From Endocalyx cinctus (lineage: Eukaryota > Ascomycota > Sordariomycetes > Amphisphaeriales > Apiosporaceae): a DNA stretch of 64,000 nucleotides. Every line of letters begins with the position of its first letter. Position 1 is the first letter of the stretch. A model generated the notes under the pieces. That model was not told the origin of the DNA. It saw nothing but the letters and a program-made list of their open reading frames with translations, and made no database searches. This document shows, piece after piece, positions 31,136-42,473 of the stretch. Location: the NCBI GenBank assembly GCA_001600455.1, contig BCKC01000002.1, positions 744,001 through 808,000 of the forward strand. Reading direction: 5' to 3'. The translations under genes were made by a program, and so were the position numbers.

Positions 31136-33934
31136 CTACTGTGGTGAATAAAGACCGCGGTTCATGGCCGTATCGTAATCGTATTCTTCGAGGGCTGCAA
31201 GACGAGTGCCTCTGTCGAACTGCGATCGTCTACGGCGCTGCTCATCTCGAAAATGCTGACCAGCATTGGGAGTGAATAATCCTATTTAAATGGTTAATAA
31301 GATATTTCGATCTTTTATTTAGTGGCCTTGGCCAAATTAGCTTACCAACGTGCTCAGCGTTTTCACAACTTCGTTTCATCTTTGACTGGTTATCAGGACC
31401 AGGGAATGATTCTTCATTGCCGGCCATTGACGGAACTGGTCCATTTAGGGTATAGTAGAGCTAAAATTGCCATGTTAGTCGCTATCAATATTAATTTAGC
31501 ACAACTACGGAACTAACCTTGGGTCGATAATGAGGTGCTTCAAGCATCACAGAGCTATTGCGGAATTTCTGAACTAGGCAATCTTTTCCTTGGATAGCTA
31601 GATTGTTGGTTAGCACTGGTTCTTTTATTTAATGGTCCATGCATGCAGTAAAGCTACTTACTTGCATATGAAATCTCTGCAACCTTATCGCTTTTGAAGC
31701 AGTTCCAACGCTGGTTTCCCCGAGCTTTAACGAACTAAACAGTTGTCAGCAGGTTGCCTTCGTCCGCGGTATTTGAAGTATTCTTACAGGAACAATATCC
31801 AATGGCTATAGTAGAGTTAGCAATACAGAAATGTTGATTGGAAAGGATAAAACTTACATCGACGAAGTTAATGAAGGCATAACCAACGCTAGACATACGA
31901 TGTTAGCATTCTGACATATCACTCGCAGTCGTTCCAGTATACTTACTTGCAGTCGTTGGCAAAGTCAATGCGCAGATACATGAAATCGTATTTTCCCCAG
32001 CTTGACTCGTCCACAATACCCTTCAACATTGCTTGATCGACTTTGTTGGGGATATTTCGCAGCATAATCTAATTTCAGTCAGTCTTCTAGCCTAGCATGA
32101 ATCTCAATAATGTGGTCGATAGCTTACAGTTGTGCGAACGTCAATGCCATCTTGGATACGTTTAACATCAACATGATTATGGTTATTTGAGACGTTGTAG
32201 TAAGGTGATCTCGAAATCCGCATTGCATTCTGTCGACGGCCGGTGCTGTTGGACTGAAATTGCCGAGGAGTCATGAACTCCTGTGAAGCAACTTGGCTCG
32301 ACTGAGATGCGACAGGACTCACGAGATAGTTTGCCGATGACGCGGTGCTATGGCATCGTCCAGGGGTCTGGTCGAATACATAAGGAGGTGTAACAGGCAC
32401 CCCATGATAGACAAGTGGCATCATGCCATAGGGGGCTTGCACCGGGGGCTGTACCTGATATCCATTTGAGCGAGCAGGAGTGGTCATGACACTGTTGTGG
32501 ACGGCCGGCATAACCGATTGGGGCCTTGAAATGCTCATTCGTTGAAATTCATTGAAGAAATCAGACGTGGTGGTTGCTGATCCAGAGGATCGGACTGGAG
32601 TGACGACAGTATTTCGCATCGAACTGGTCAACGAAGGGATATCAGGGCGGAACAACGTTATGCAGATTTGAAGACCCTGTATGATCCATCAGTAAATATA
32701 TCATATATATGTAATGAATATATATAGCTTTTAAAAGTTTAGGTTGACACTTACATTGACAACAATGTTATTGAACCTTGCAACAGCTTGCAAAGACATG
32801 TCATTGTCGCTATACTCAATAACGGCACTCAACAGATTACCCTCAGCACCACCTGCAGGTTCAACTTTAAAAGCAAATAAATCACCCTCAGTAATAAATA
32901 GTTGCTGAAGGATAGCCTCAACGTGTCGAGGCTCAGTGCTGCTAAGTCCAGCTGCTGGGAACGCATTTATGTAGAGCTGTCCCTCGTGCTGGGTGATAAG
33001 ACCTGCGGTAGGCTCGACGACCTAATTTGAATGTCAGAACAATTCCAAGGACATTAACACTCCATGATAATACTTACTTGAGAAAATTCCCGCGGAGTAA
33101 TACTGTTGACGGACCAACCTCGGCTAGTATTTAGGGCGAGGTTAGAGGAAAGGGTGGAGAATACTGTACAAGCATCTCGAATATTGCCAAACCGGAGAAA
33201 GACCTTGTCATCGCATTCGAATACCTGTCTTCTGCCCTCTAATCTAAACCCAACTAGATCTAGTTCCTGTGAATTGTTAGCCATCTGAGGTATAACGATG
33301 ATGAAAAAATACCTACAGCGAAGTAGCGCTCAATATCGACGCTGCTGACTCGTCCTCCAGGCATGAATACGATTAAGCATCGAGAAATACCCAAGTCAGT
33401 ACTCAGCTTTGAGTGGACGTATCTAGGTAACCCGGGTTCATTCAGGCATGGCGATCGAGGAGACTGAACACGGCTCTCGGAATCGGGTCGAGGTGTGGAT
33501 ACAAGCTCAGCCGTCGTTTCTCGAGTGGCCTGCGGAGTCTTCTGCGGAGTGACGCGCGTAGGCATATGAAGAGGCAACTGTGGAGGATGAAACGGCGAGA
33601 AGACCGTAGCGGTGGGGGACAGCTTCTGTGACGACTTGGCACCAGCACCGGAAGATGAAATGAAGGGATCTTTTTCCAAGTGTAGGTTGCCTCGATAGAA
33701 AGAAGGGATTTCACGAGGATGTGGAGAAGTAACCGCAAACTTGACGGGGCCTTCTTCCTGTACCGTTGTGTCAAGAGAACCCATAATCTTTACAGATCTA
33801 GCCGAGCCATCTTCCGGTGAGAATGCGGTCAGTCGAGTATCGGGGGTGCCTTTGAATGAATCGGCTGCTCCGCTGGAGGAATGGGGGGAAGTAGGGTTGA
33901 AAGAACCCTCTCTGCTCGGAGGTAATGTTGCCAT
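31136..33934 (-). CDS. Mei2-like RNA-binding protein
   Basis: Eleven exons (33317-33934, 33078-33266, 32755-33021, 32128-32676, 31947-32068, 31858-31888, 31788-31805, 31662-31734, 31518-31597, 31346-31460, 31136-31281) give 735 residues. The C-terminal Mei2-type RRM begins at about residue 541: TIMLRNIPNKVD, then SSWGKYDFMYLRIDFAND, VGYAFINFVDPLDI, and RGNQRWNCFKSDKVAEISYA. Two weaker RRM-like segments lie upstream (VFLRFGNI region, and QLYINAFPAAGLS region). Mei2 proteins bind RNA and drive meiosis in fission yeast; filamentous-fungal orthologues are presumed to act in sexual development. Exons of 31 and 18 nt encode the middle of the RRM; all eleven junctions keep frame and the resulting protein follows the family without gaps. 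Confidence 0.92.
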
Positions 33935-36900
33935 CTTGTCTTGCTATCGGTTCGTGGTTACTAGAGAGCTTGGAAGAGTGAAAAGAATATTTGACGGTAT
34001 GTGCCAAATTAATTTCCTAGAGTGCGCGAAACAGCGCTTAATCGCTTAGTTAATTGAAATTCAAGAACAAGCCGAGTTTTTCCTACCCAAAAAGGCATCA
34101 GTGATTGATGGGTTGGAAGGAAAGAAGAGGAAAATTTTCGAGAGTATTGAACTTGATATCAGAAATTAAAAAGCGGAGGATAAACAAACTCACCTAGATT
34201 GGATGACGACCGGTTGTTCGGGAATTAAGACCCAAGATTGGTGGGCAGAGAAGATTTGAATTGCCCTTCTGACACTAATCGAGAAAACTAGCGATTTGAT
34301 AGGGCCTTGAGGTTCGTAAAAACAGTATAAGAAATTGAATTTGCTGTCAAGGTAGATTTACTCGCGAAACCTGGGGTTAATTATTGTCAGTGTAAACAAT
34401 CCTTTTATATCAACAAAGACTTCAAGAAATATTAAATGTGAAATTTTGGGAAGCATGAGAAATTCATGACAGTTGACAAGATAGAATTTGGTCAAGAGAT
34501 TTTCCCTGCAACTGGAGATATGGGCTGAAGGAAATATGTAATGTCAAAATTATTTAACTGGTGGATCGAATGATTTAACGTAACGCAAAGAATTTTCAGT
34601 CGCATGCGACGCTTCGATATAAACAAAATATGACATTTATTACTATAATGAGACATTCATCATAGAATTAAATGATTTAAGTAATTAGATATTTCTGAAT
34701 TAAAAACGGCTTACCTGAGTGACGATTTAGATGGTGATTAGATGACAGGAATGGCTGTCTCCAGACCGACTCGATGCCGATATGTTGGTCAACAGACTTA
34801 ATCAATTGTAATCACTTGGTGAAATGGCATTCAAAGATGCTGACTAGAAAACTTTTTAATCTTCGATGATATATGAATTGGCATAAGGTGAGGTAATCAA
34901 ATGTAGAATCGCTCGCGGTCAAATATATGTCGAAGGTATGATACTTCAAAGCACCTAATGATCGTATTTATAAAATACGAAAATAGGTGACAACGGAAGA
35001 GGAATGATTCGGCCGCTGGAGGATCAACCAACAACAAAAATATGGGCGAAACGGTCTCTATTTATAATTGGGGAAAACGCTGCAGTTGCCACAACTTGAT
35101 TTACGGTTAATCAAGTGATGAATTACAATTACCGAAGGGAAGGTGGTTGTTCTTGCCAGAATACAATGTAACTGACTTAAATGAGAAGATGTAGTGTAGA
35201 ACTGAATGGATTGGTAGTATACTAAACGAAATGAATGGATGAAAAGTGTGTCGCGTGATGCCGTAATTGCTATCTTGGTGATAGAAAAGGTATCAATTAT
35301 TTCTTATTTAGGTATCCTTTGTCACAAATATGATTACTTTCAATGGTACTGAGGAAGATATTAGTACGAAAAGAAAAGAAGAGGGGGAAAAAAAAAAAGG
35401 AGAAAAGAACGGTGTATCGAAGACCACGTGTACGTGAATGGATGTGTTGGGATCAAACTTGATACTGAGCTTGGTATCAATCTTGCTCCAATGAAGTCAA
35501 GGATTTCCAAGTTTCCCGAAGTAAATATAAGACAGGGAAACAAATGGAATATTAGGTATGAGTTTGAAATAGATCAACACTTGATTCAATGTAGGTGGTG
35601 ATAGTAAGTGGTTGATTGGGAGAAAAGTGTAACAAACAAATGGCAGAAGTGAAAAGTTTTTTTCTTCTTTTTTTTAAACTTTGATAGAAATATCCGTGAA
35701 TGGCAATTGGAAGCGATTACCATAGTAAATAACTACAATAGGAAGGGATAAATACCTTTGAGAATGGTAATGGTATATATTACGTTCTTTCCTTCCTTCC
35801 TTCCATCCAAGTAAACATATAACTTAGGTTAGATACAGTTATGACAGGTACCAGCTGCAACTGCTAAATTTTATACTCTTTCACGGAAGTCGCTTATCAT
35901 TACCTTTTTCATATTGCAGGCAACTTCAATAAAACATTTTCGGCTGCTTAGTAGTGATCCATTATATCAAGGTAGATTTAATGGAGGTGAATGTAAATCT
36001 TAGCACGCCTGAAATCTTATTCTAGGCTGCCTTGCGCCAGTAAGTTGTAGAAGGATGACCTGAAGACCAACGACAGCCTTTATAATAACCATTTTTTGTA
36101 AAGCGAGTTGCTAGAAGCTCTAGTATTATCTAGTAATTGGGCGGTGAGTCCTCAATTCTATCCAATATCGATTTATCATTCCAGATGACTCTCTTGTCTC
36201 CTTTGGTAATCTGTGGACTATGGGACAAAGATTGACGACAATAACACGGAAATATCTAATATCTGTATTGGCTTTATGATTATTCTTGATCATTAAAATG
36301 AATTCTTGATATATTTCTGATCTAAAAACCTCTATGGAAAGTTTGACTGCCAGTCTCTGAAACTAGCGATACGAAATATGGAATGGCACGTCTAACAAAA
36401 ACCAACAAATCATGAAATCAAGCCACCCTTGATAAATATTCGTTAGCAATAAAATTCTCAAATATATAAATAACTCCAACGTTAGTAAAAATAATAGTAG
36501 TAATGAACCAAGATCATAAATGCCATGCCATCTTGAAAGTTCTACAGGTAGATATTTGAAGTTCAGATGAAGTTATGCGCCACACTTAAAGACGCGCCAC
36601 AATCTAAAGTCCATTTCGCTGCCTAGACTGCTATCATTCTACTGTATATAACATTATTAGCACCGTATTTATGTACTGTACAACCTACCCCTTTTTTCGA
36701 TGATAATTACTTCAATTGTTGTCATTCCCGAAAGTTGCCCTCACCTACACTGGTCTATTGCTCAGTCTCTCGCCGCTTTACTCAGGCACTACTCAGGGTA
36801 TACTCAGGAATATTCAAGCGAATCCTGGTTATATGTGGAAGGTTAGCAATTGCCAATGACCGAATTAAGTTAGCGCCGTAACACTGAAAGATTCATAGAC

Positions 36901-37025
36901 TATTCTGTGCTCATTGACTACAAATTAAATGTACACTTGATTATCCATCAATAGTAACGCCAACACCTAAATGTACTAAAGCTAGTATATAAAAACGATA
37001 CTATTCATTATTAGGCCGTAGTCTC
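33935..37025. promoter_or_regulatory. Long upstream region of the Mei2-like gene, probable spliced leader
   Basis: Three kilobases with no coding frame. On the minus strand two intron-like units precede the ATG: donor CAG/GTAAGC at 34714 with acceptor CCCAG at 34371, and donor GTGAGT at 34193 with acceptor GGTAG at 34083. If real they place the transcription start upstream of 34.7 kb. The rest is AT-rich with no identified element; part must be the 3' flank of the rhodopsin-fold gene. Confidence 0.4.
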
Positions 37026-38705
37026 TCAACCGGCTTCGTGGACATTAACGTCTATATCAGTCCGAACATGAATATCGCCAACCGCTGGCGAGGCCTGTAC
37101 TTCTTTACCCCTATTTCCAACCTCGTTATGCGCATATGGGGAGTAGGATAGACGTGCCGGTTTGCTTGTCACATCTTCAATCTGAGTCGTAGTTTGCTGT
37201 CTATTATTATAATGACTAGGTAAGGACTCATATGAGGATGGTTTATTTCCCGTGATCTCGACGTAGGTTATAGGGATGTCATCGTCGAGGTGGCGACTTC
37301 CCTTGTAAGCGTTATCAGCCTTCGGGACTGCCCATATGTTGTTCATGCTAGACACGCGCCTGAAGCCATGGGTGCTTGGTTTCTGGGAGGAGCTATCTCT
37401 GTCGGACACGTAGTTGATGCGGGGAGAGCGGTGCTTGAATTTCTTCATCATTTGGGGAAGGATAACGGGTATGCACGCGCAAACGACGGCCGTGGTTTCT
37501 TCGGCGGCGGTTAATATTAGAAATATCGCTACACCCCCTTTTATAGACGTAAAGTACGTTAGTATATAACTTATTATGCCGACTGAAAAGAGCCAGAGAA
37601 ACGAAAGATGGACAAGTAGTACATACAGGTTGGGTCATCTTTGTCATCAGTACCGATCACAAGAATTAGTACGCGGTTGAGCTCGATTACGCAGGCGATG
37701 AGTCCGATGCTAAAGACTACTATCAAGCCTCGCTTTTTATTCTTGTTGAGCTTCAGCTGCGAGATGGCCCAGATGGGAAGGATCAAGAGGGCGACGTCCG
37801 ATATAAGACTGAAAATGACAGGCAGTGCCACGTTCAGCACCCGCGTGGCCTCGCACTGGCCAGCGATGCCCCCGGGGATCGGAAGGTGAGGAAACCTGGC
37901 GAAGTACTACTCCATGTGTAGGAAGTCAGTGATTACTGCTAGAAACGAGAAGCTGTGCAAGTTCAAGACACGTGACACGGAAAGGCTATAACTTTTTTTT
38001 AGCTTGAAAGAAATCACAAAATACTAACCTGGATGAAGTACCACTGCACCGGCTTACACTGGAACAAGTAGAAACCCGTGCTGCCGATAAACCACAGGAC
38101 GATGTAGACAAAGTTGGCCCACCAGAAGATATGCAGTCGGGAGTTGGAAACAAGGAACAAGCGTCGGTAGAAGAATAGCAGCATCATCTTGATGGCGAGG
38201 AAGAAACTGCTCATGAGAACCATGGTAATCCAGACATGCTACCTCATTTGATCAGAGTCAATTATGTGCTTTTATTCTGTTATAGACAAATCATTCGGGC
38301 CCTTTCCTTTTGCGCGCTTGAGCTTACTCGGAAAGTATTTGATAAGTTTGTGGGCCACTCCGGGTCACGGGCGTTGACGGTCCAGGTGTGGAGACCGAGA
38401 CCGTAGTGAGTTGCTACCATGAGGTTGGCAATGATGGCGTTGACGAAGATCTATGCGGAGCGATGGTTAAAAAAAAGTAATAAGACTACGACTCAGAAGA
38501 CAATACTAACTCCGCTGCCGACAATCAAGACGTCCTCCACCAGCACTCGTGAATATCTCGAGTCAGTCCTCCAGGTAGCCCATAGCCTCCCGGCAATGGC
38601 AACGTCGTTGATAATCAGGAAAGCGATTAGAGAGCCCCACAGCTCAGGCTGTCGGGTTTCGTCGAAGCGTGCCGCTTGCTCCGAGGTGAGCGCGGGCTGA
38701 GACAT
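37026..38705 (-). CDS. Seven-transmembrane fungal rhodopsin-fold integral membrane protein
   Basis: Five exons (38511-38705, 38328-38450, 38029-38238, 37627-37906, 37026-37537) give 439 residues. Seven hydrophobic segments are visible, including LWGSLIAFLIINDVAIAGRL, VWITMVLMSSFFLAIKM, FVYIVLWFIGSTGFYLF and VIFSLISDVALLILPIWAIS, with the family features CKPVQWYF, the QCE..R loop and DDPTWGVAIFLILTAAEETTAVVCACIPV. The last 150 residues are a polar cytosolic tail. This is the fungal rhodopsin-fold family (PTH11/SAT4-related) without a CFEM domain; no retinal lysine or ligand is evident, and the function is unknown. The last splice brings in T + GG to make the conserved Trp after DDPT, which confirms the model. 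Confidence 0.87.
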
Positions 38706-40437
38706 TATTTTTGGAATGGCTCGTTATCAGTAGTTATCGGGATAGAAAACCCATCTCGTGTGATGATATTAATGATGAATATGATGAATATGATGATGTC
38801 TGTAATATATTTTGCCGGAAAAAAAGGGGGAGGGTAGATTTATGGGGAAGTGGAGACAACCAGCATAGTAATTGAGTATTTGGCTCTCGACATGAAATGA
38901 GAGAGGTTTTAATCGTTCCACCTCCCCTAAACGTGGGTAAGATCCAGTCACTACCGGCTTGCCCCCACGATACGATTCGAAAGGTAGCGGATGTGTCAAT
39001 GGTGGAGCACATTATTTGACAGGAAAAACTGCGGACAGCGTGCAAGCCGAGCTGGAAATTTTGTTGGAGCATGTTGGGTGGCATTTCCGCTGCTGCATAT
39101 GTGGTCAGCAACACAGTGTCGCTCGATATCGAAGTATCCTAGTAATGATGAATTCCTGTCCGGAAGGCTGGTGAGTAGCGTTGTCTTACCTGTAAGTTGC
39201 TGAGGGGAAATAACAGAGACCCGAGTAATGAATCCGAGTGGTATAAAGTACTGAAAATAGCACGAGGGCTTATTAAGATACGTCATTCTACTCTGATGGC
39301 TGTTATAATGTCATTTCAAAGCGGTACATAATTCATCATCTTGGCAGTCGTTGAAATAAGCATATTCTATGCATTACTGACATACCGCTAAAGCACATGG
39401 ATATTATATAACATTAGGATGGCAATGCGGCTACCCGCATAGCTGTGTACTCAAATAGCTTTTTTTTTTTAAGTTCCATACCCTTTCTAGTTTTGATCAA
39501 GTTTATCCGTAGTTTTAAATATCATTTTATTTGCGACAGCTTTTTTACCAGCTACTTATCAGTCTGCTTTGACTTTGTCTATCATTTCCTTTGATGTGAC
39601 TACACCAAGTCACGGACGCCTGACACGCATAAGCAAGTAGATATGATATGTAGTATAATTGGTTAGCTCTAGGAAGCGGGACTTACCGCCCCTAATAATC
39701 TTACGTTTCCTCTCGTTGTACATGTTAACAGGTGATGGCAAAAATGGGAGCAACTCGAGCAGATCGGCAACTTCATCAGGCTTGGACAGGCTCACGTACC
39801 GGGTTTGATAAAAGTGTATTTAATCAAGAGACGGACGTAGACAAAAATAGATATCGGCCAAATATGGTTAATCGTACGGGATCTGCATGTTTTCGTCGCA
39901 GCCTACACGAGGGATGATGGTGATATTGATTTCTCAATTAATGTGATTGGACCGGATTACGTGGCAAAATATTTCTGAGCCACAAATCGGCGATTTCTAG
40001 CTGTACCGACTCTGTATTCGTCCCATTGACTCAGATCAGCACCCCTCATCTCCTTCTGGCACCAACAGTCTCTACATCATGAAACCAACACGCCGAGATA
40101 TGAACGACCTTAAGAAGCACTGTGTTACCACACACAATCATCTACAAATGCACATACCACTCATCAGCATAAGAGTAGCTGGTTCATTTCATCAGAAGAT
40201 TTCATTAGGGATAGCGTGAAAAATAGGAACGAAGTCGCCCGCCGTTGCCGGAGAGATGCTAAAAGAACAATTTCTATAATTGACAGAAAAGAAGAGAAAC
40301 ATCTTATTTTATCTTCCAAAAATACCACGCGTCTAATAGTTCTGAGTACAATACTTTCAAGTTCCTTTCCTTTCCTTGTCTTGCTTTCTTTTTTTGTCTT
40401 CGCTTTTCATTGGGACGATTCTTTGAAATAAACCGAG
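38706..40437. other. Intergenic, divergent promoters of rhodopsin-fold and MFS genes
   Basis: 1.7 kb between two divergent genes. Short open frames around 38734-39286 overlap on both strands without motif, splice continuation or start context; I call none of them. Confidence 0.6.
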
Positions 40438-42473
40438 ATGTCGAGTGAGGACGCTACTACAGCCCAGAAAGTAGCCGAAATGCAAACGTCGGATACTACT
40501 CAAATGGACGGTCCGGCCAGATATACGCGTCAAGAAGAAGCCCGCGTCGTGCGCAAGATCGATATACACTTGATGACATTATTCTTTTGGTTATGTAAGT
40601 AACTTATCATAGAATTTAATCTCTATTGGTACTTGAAAAAACACGTATATTCTCTGTTATCTTCATGCTAACCTAAACCCAAAGACATGCTGGCTTTCCT
40701 CGACCGTAGCAATATAGGAAACGCCAAGATTGCCGGCCTAGACCAGGATCTCAATTTAGATGACAATAAATATCAGTGGCTCGTTAACGTTTTCTACATC
40801 GCCTACGTCGTCGCAGAGTTTGGTGTGCTGTTATGGAAGGTTTTCCCTCCTCATGTCGTCGGTGCTATTGTCGTTTTCGGTTGGTAGGTTGATAATAATC
40901 CTACCTCCTTATTTAATAAACCTATTTAACGTGAACTGCTCAGGGGATTAATAGCCGCCGCACAAGCCGGAGCCGGTAGCTGGGGTGGCTTGGTGGCTCT
41001 GAGATTCTTGCTGGGTGTCTTCGAGGCTTGCTACGGGTATGTACCATTCTGGCGAGAGCTATGAAATTTCACTTATCTTACTCCCAAACTTCCTTCATCA
41101 CTATTTACTCCAATATTATGTTAACGGTTGTTTTTTTGTTCACTTTCTCCGTCTCCACGATTTGAACAGACCGGGAATCATCTATCTCCTATCCTTCTTC
41201 TACCTGCGTCACGAGGTCGGGTTCCGCTGCGGCATCTTCGCGTCGGCGGCGCCGCTGGCGTCGACGTTCGCGGGCGCGCTCGCGTACGGAATCACGAGCG
41301 GGCACTCGCGCCTCGCCAACTGGCGGCTCCTGTTCCTCGTCGAGGGCTTGCCGACCGTGCTCATGGCCGCCGTCGCCTACTTCTTCATCCCCGACAGCCC
41401 CGAGAAGGCCCGGTTCCTCAGCGCGCCGGAGAAGGACATCGTACGGGCCCGCGCCGTTCGCCAGGTCGGCACGAGCGCCGGCGCCAGGATCGGCATGTTC
41501 AAGTTGAAGGAGATCCTGCCTGTCCTCGTCGACTTGAAGGTTTGGTAAGTATGGAATCTATCCTGCGGTTTTTTTTGTTTTTTTCTTTTAGGAAAAGTGT
41601 TTCTCTCTCGAGCTCAAGCTAACGATTTACAGTAAGTTGTTATCATCGCCCCTTTATCTTTGATGACCGGAATTTGGCCAGCTCATATGGAAGAAAATAA
41701 TTTAACTCACGGGCAATGTTTCTGGGTATTAGGGATGTGCGGTCTCATGTACTTCTCGGGAAATGTGACTTACTCTAGCCTTCCCATCTTTCTCCCGACG
41801 ATACTCAAGGACATGGGTTACACCGCCATTGACGCGCAGGGCTTATCCGCCCCGCCGTCATTTTTGGCCTTCTTGTGCGCCTTGATTACGACCTTCGTCG
41901 CGGACAAGACCCAGCAGCGGTGTCTTGTTCTGTTCGTGACCTCGGCGGTGGGCGGCGCCGGCTATATAATTCTCGCTACTGTCGAGACGGTCGGGGTTCG
42001 TTACTTCGCTACCTTTCTAGCCTCCGCCGGCGTGTTCTCGACCATCCCCAACATCCTCGGCTTAACTCTGAGTAAGAATTTCTATTTGCCTCCACATTTC
42101 AAACTCGAACCAGATAGTGAAATTACGTCTGTTACTAATAACGGCAATCTCCATCTACTTAGATAACCAAGGTACCGATGCTAGGCGCGGCATGTCCATT
42201 GTCCTCATCAACCTGATCGGCCAGACAGGACCTTTTCTAGGGATCAATGTCTTCCCCTCTAAGCAAGGCCCGAGATATATCGAGGGTATGAGTATCTGCG
42301 CCGCTTTTATGTTCTTTTCTGCTCTCCTTGCAATTGCCCAGAGGTTTCTCTTGAGCTGGGAAAACTCCAAGCTGGACCGCAAGTATGGTGCTGCAATGAT
42401 CGCGGACAGACCAAAAGGGTATGAAGGTGTTGCTCAAGAAAATTATGGTCCGAACTTTCGATACGTTCTTTAA
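40438..42473 (+). CDS. MFS transporter, anion:cation symporter (allantoate permease) type
   Basis: Six exons (40438-40594, 40685-40883, 40944-41036, 41170-41543, 41733-42071, 42163-42473) give 490 residues, the usual size for 12-TM Dal5/Tna1-type carriers. Features include MLAFLDRSNIGNAKIAGL after TM1, GSWGGLVALRFLLGVFEACYGPG in TM4-5, the FFIPDSPEKARFL loop and, in the second half, NNQGTDARRGMSIVLINLIGQ. Likely substrates are small organic anions such as nicotinate, allantoate or pantothenate, but the sequence does not decide. The junction between exons 4 and 5 cannot be made with one canonical intron; it closes only if a nested intron (41545-41632) is removed first, after which the frame reads DLKVW-MCGLMYFSGN. 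Confidence 0.88.
41544..41732 (+). other. Putative [D1,2] stwintron (intron within an intron donor)
   Basis: Inner intron 41545-41632 has donor GTAAGT, branch-like GCTAAC and acceptor TTTACAG. Its removal joins G41544 to TAAGTT at 41633, creating a new donor GTAAGTT. The outer intron then ends at the TATTAG acceptor (41732), with TTAACTCAC upstream as branch site. Only this two-step removal restores the reading frame across the MFS gene. Confidence 0.75.

Noticed and set aside
33285..33316. 32-nt intron between exons 1 and 2 of the Mei2-like gene
   Set aside because: Too short for a fungal intron; the next in-frame acceptor at 33267 gives a normal 50-nt intron and better homology.
41545..41660. 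Frameshift or assembly error in the MFS gene
   Set aside because: The two-step stwintron model restores frame with perfect donor, branch and acceptor signals, so an error is not needed; it remains the main alternative.
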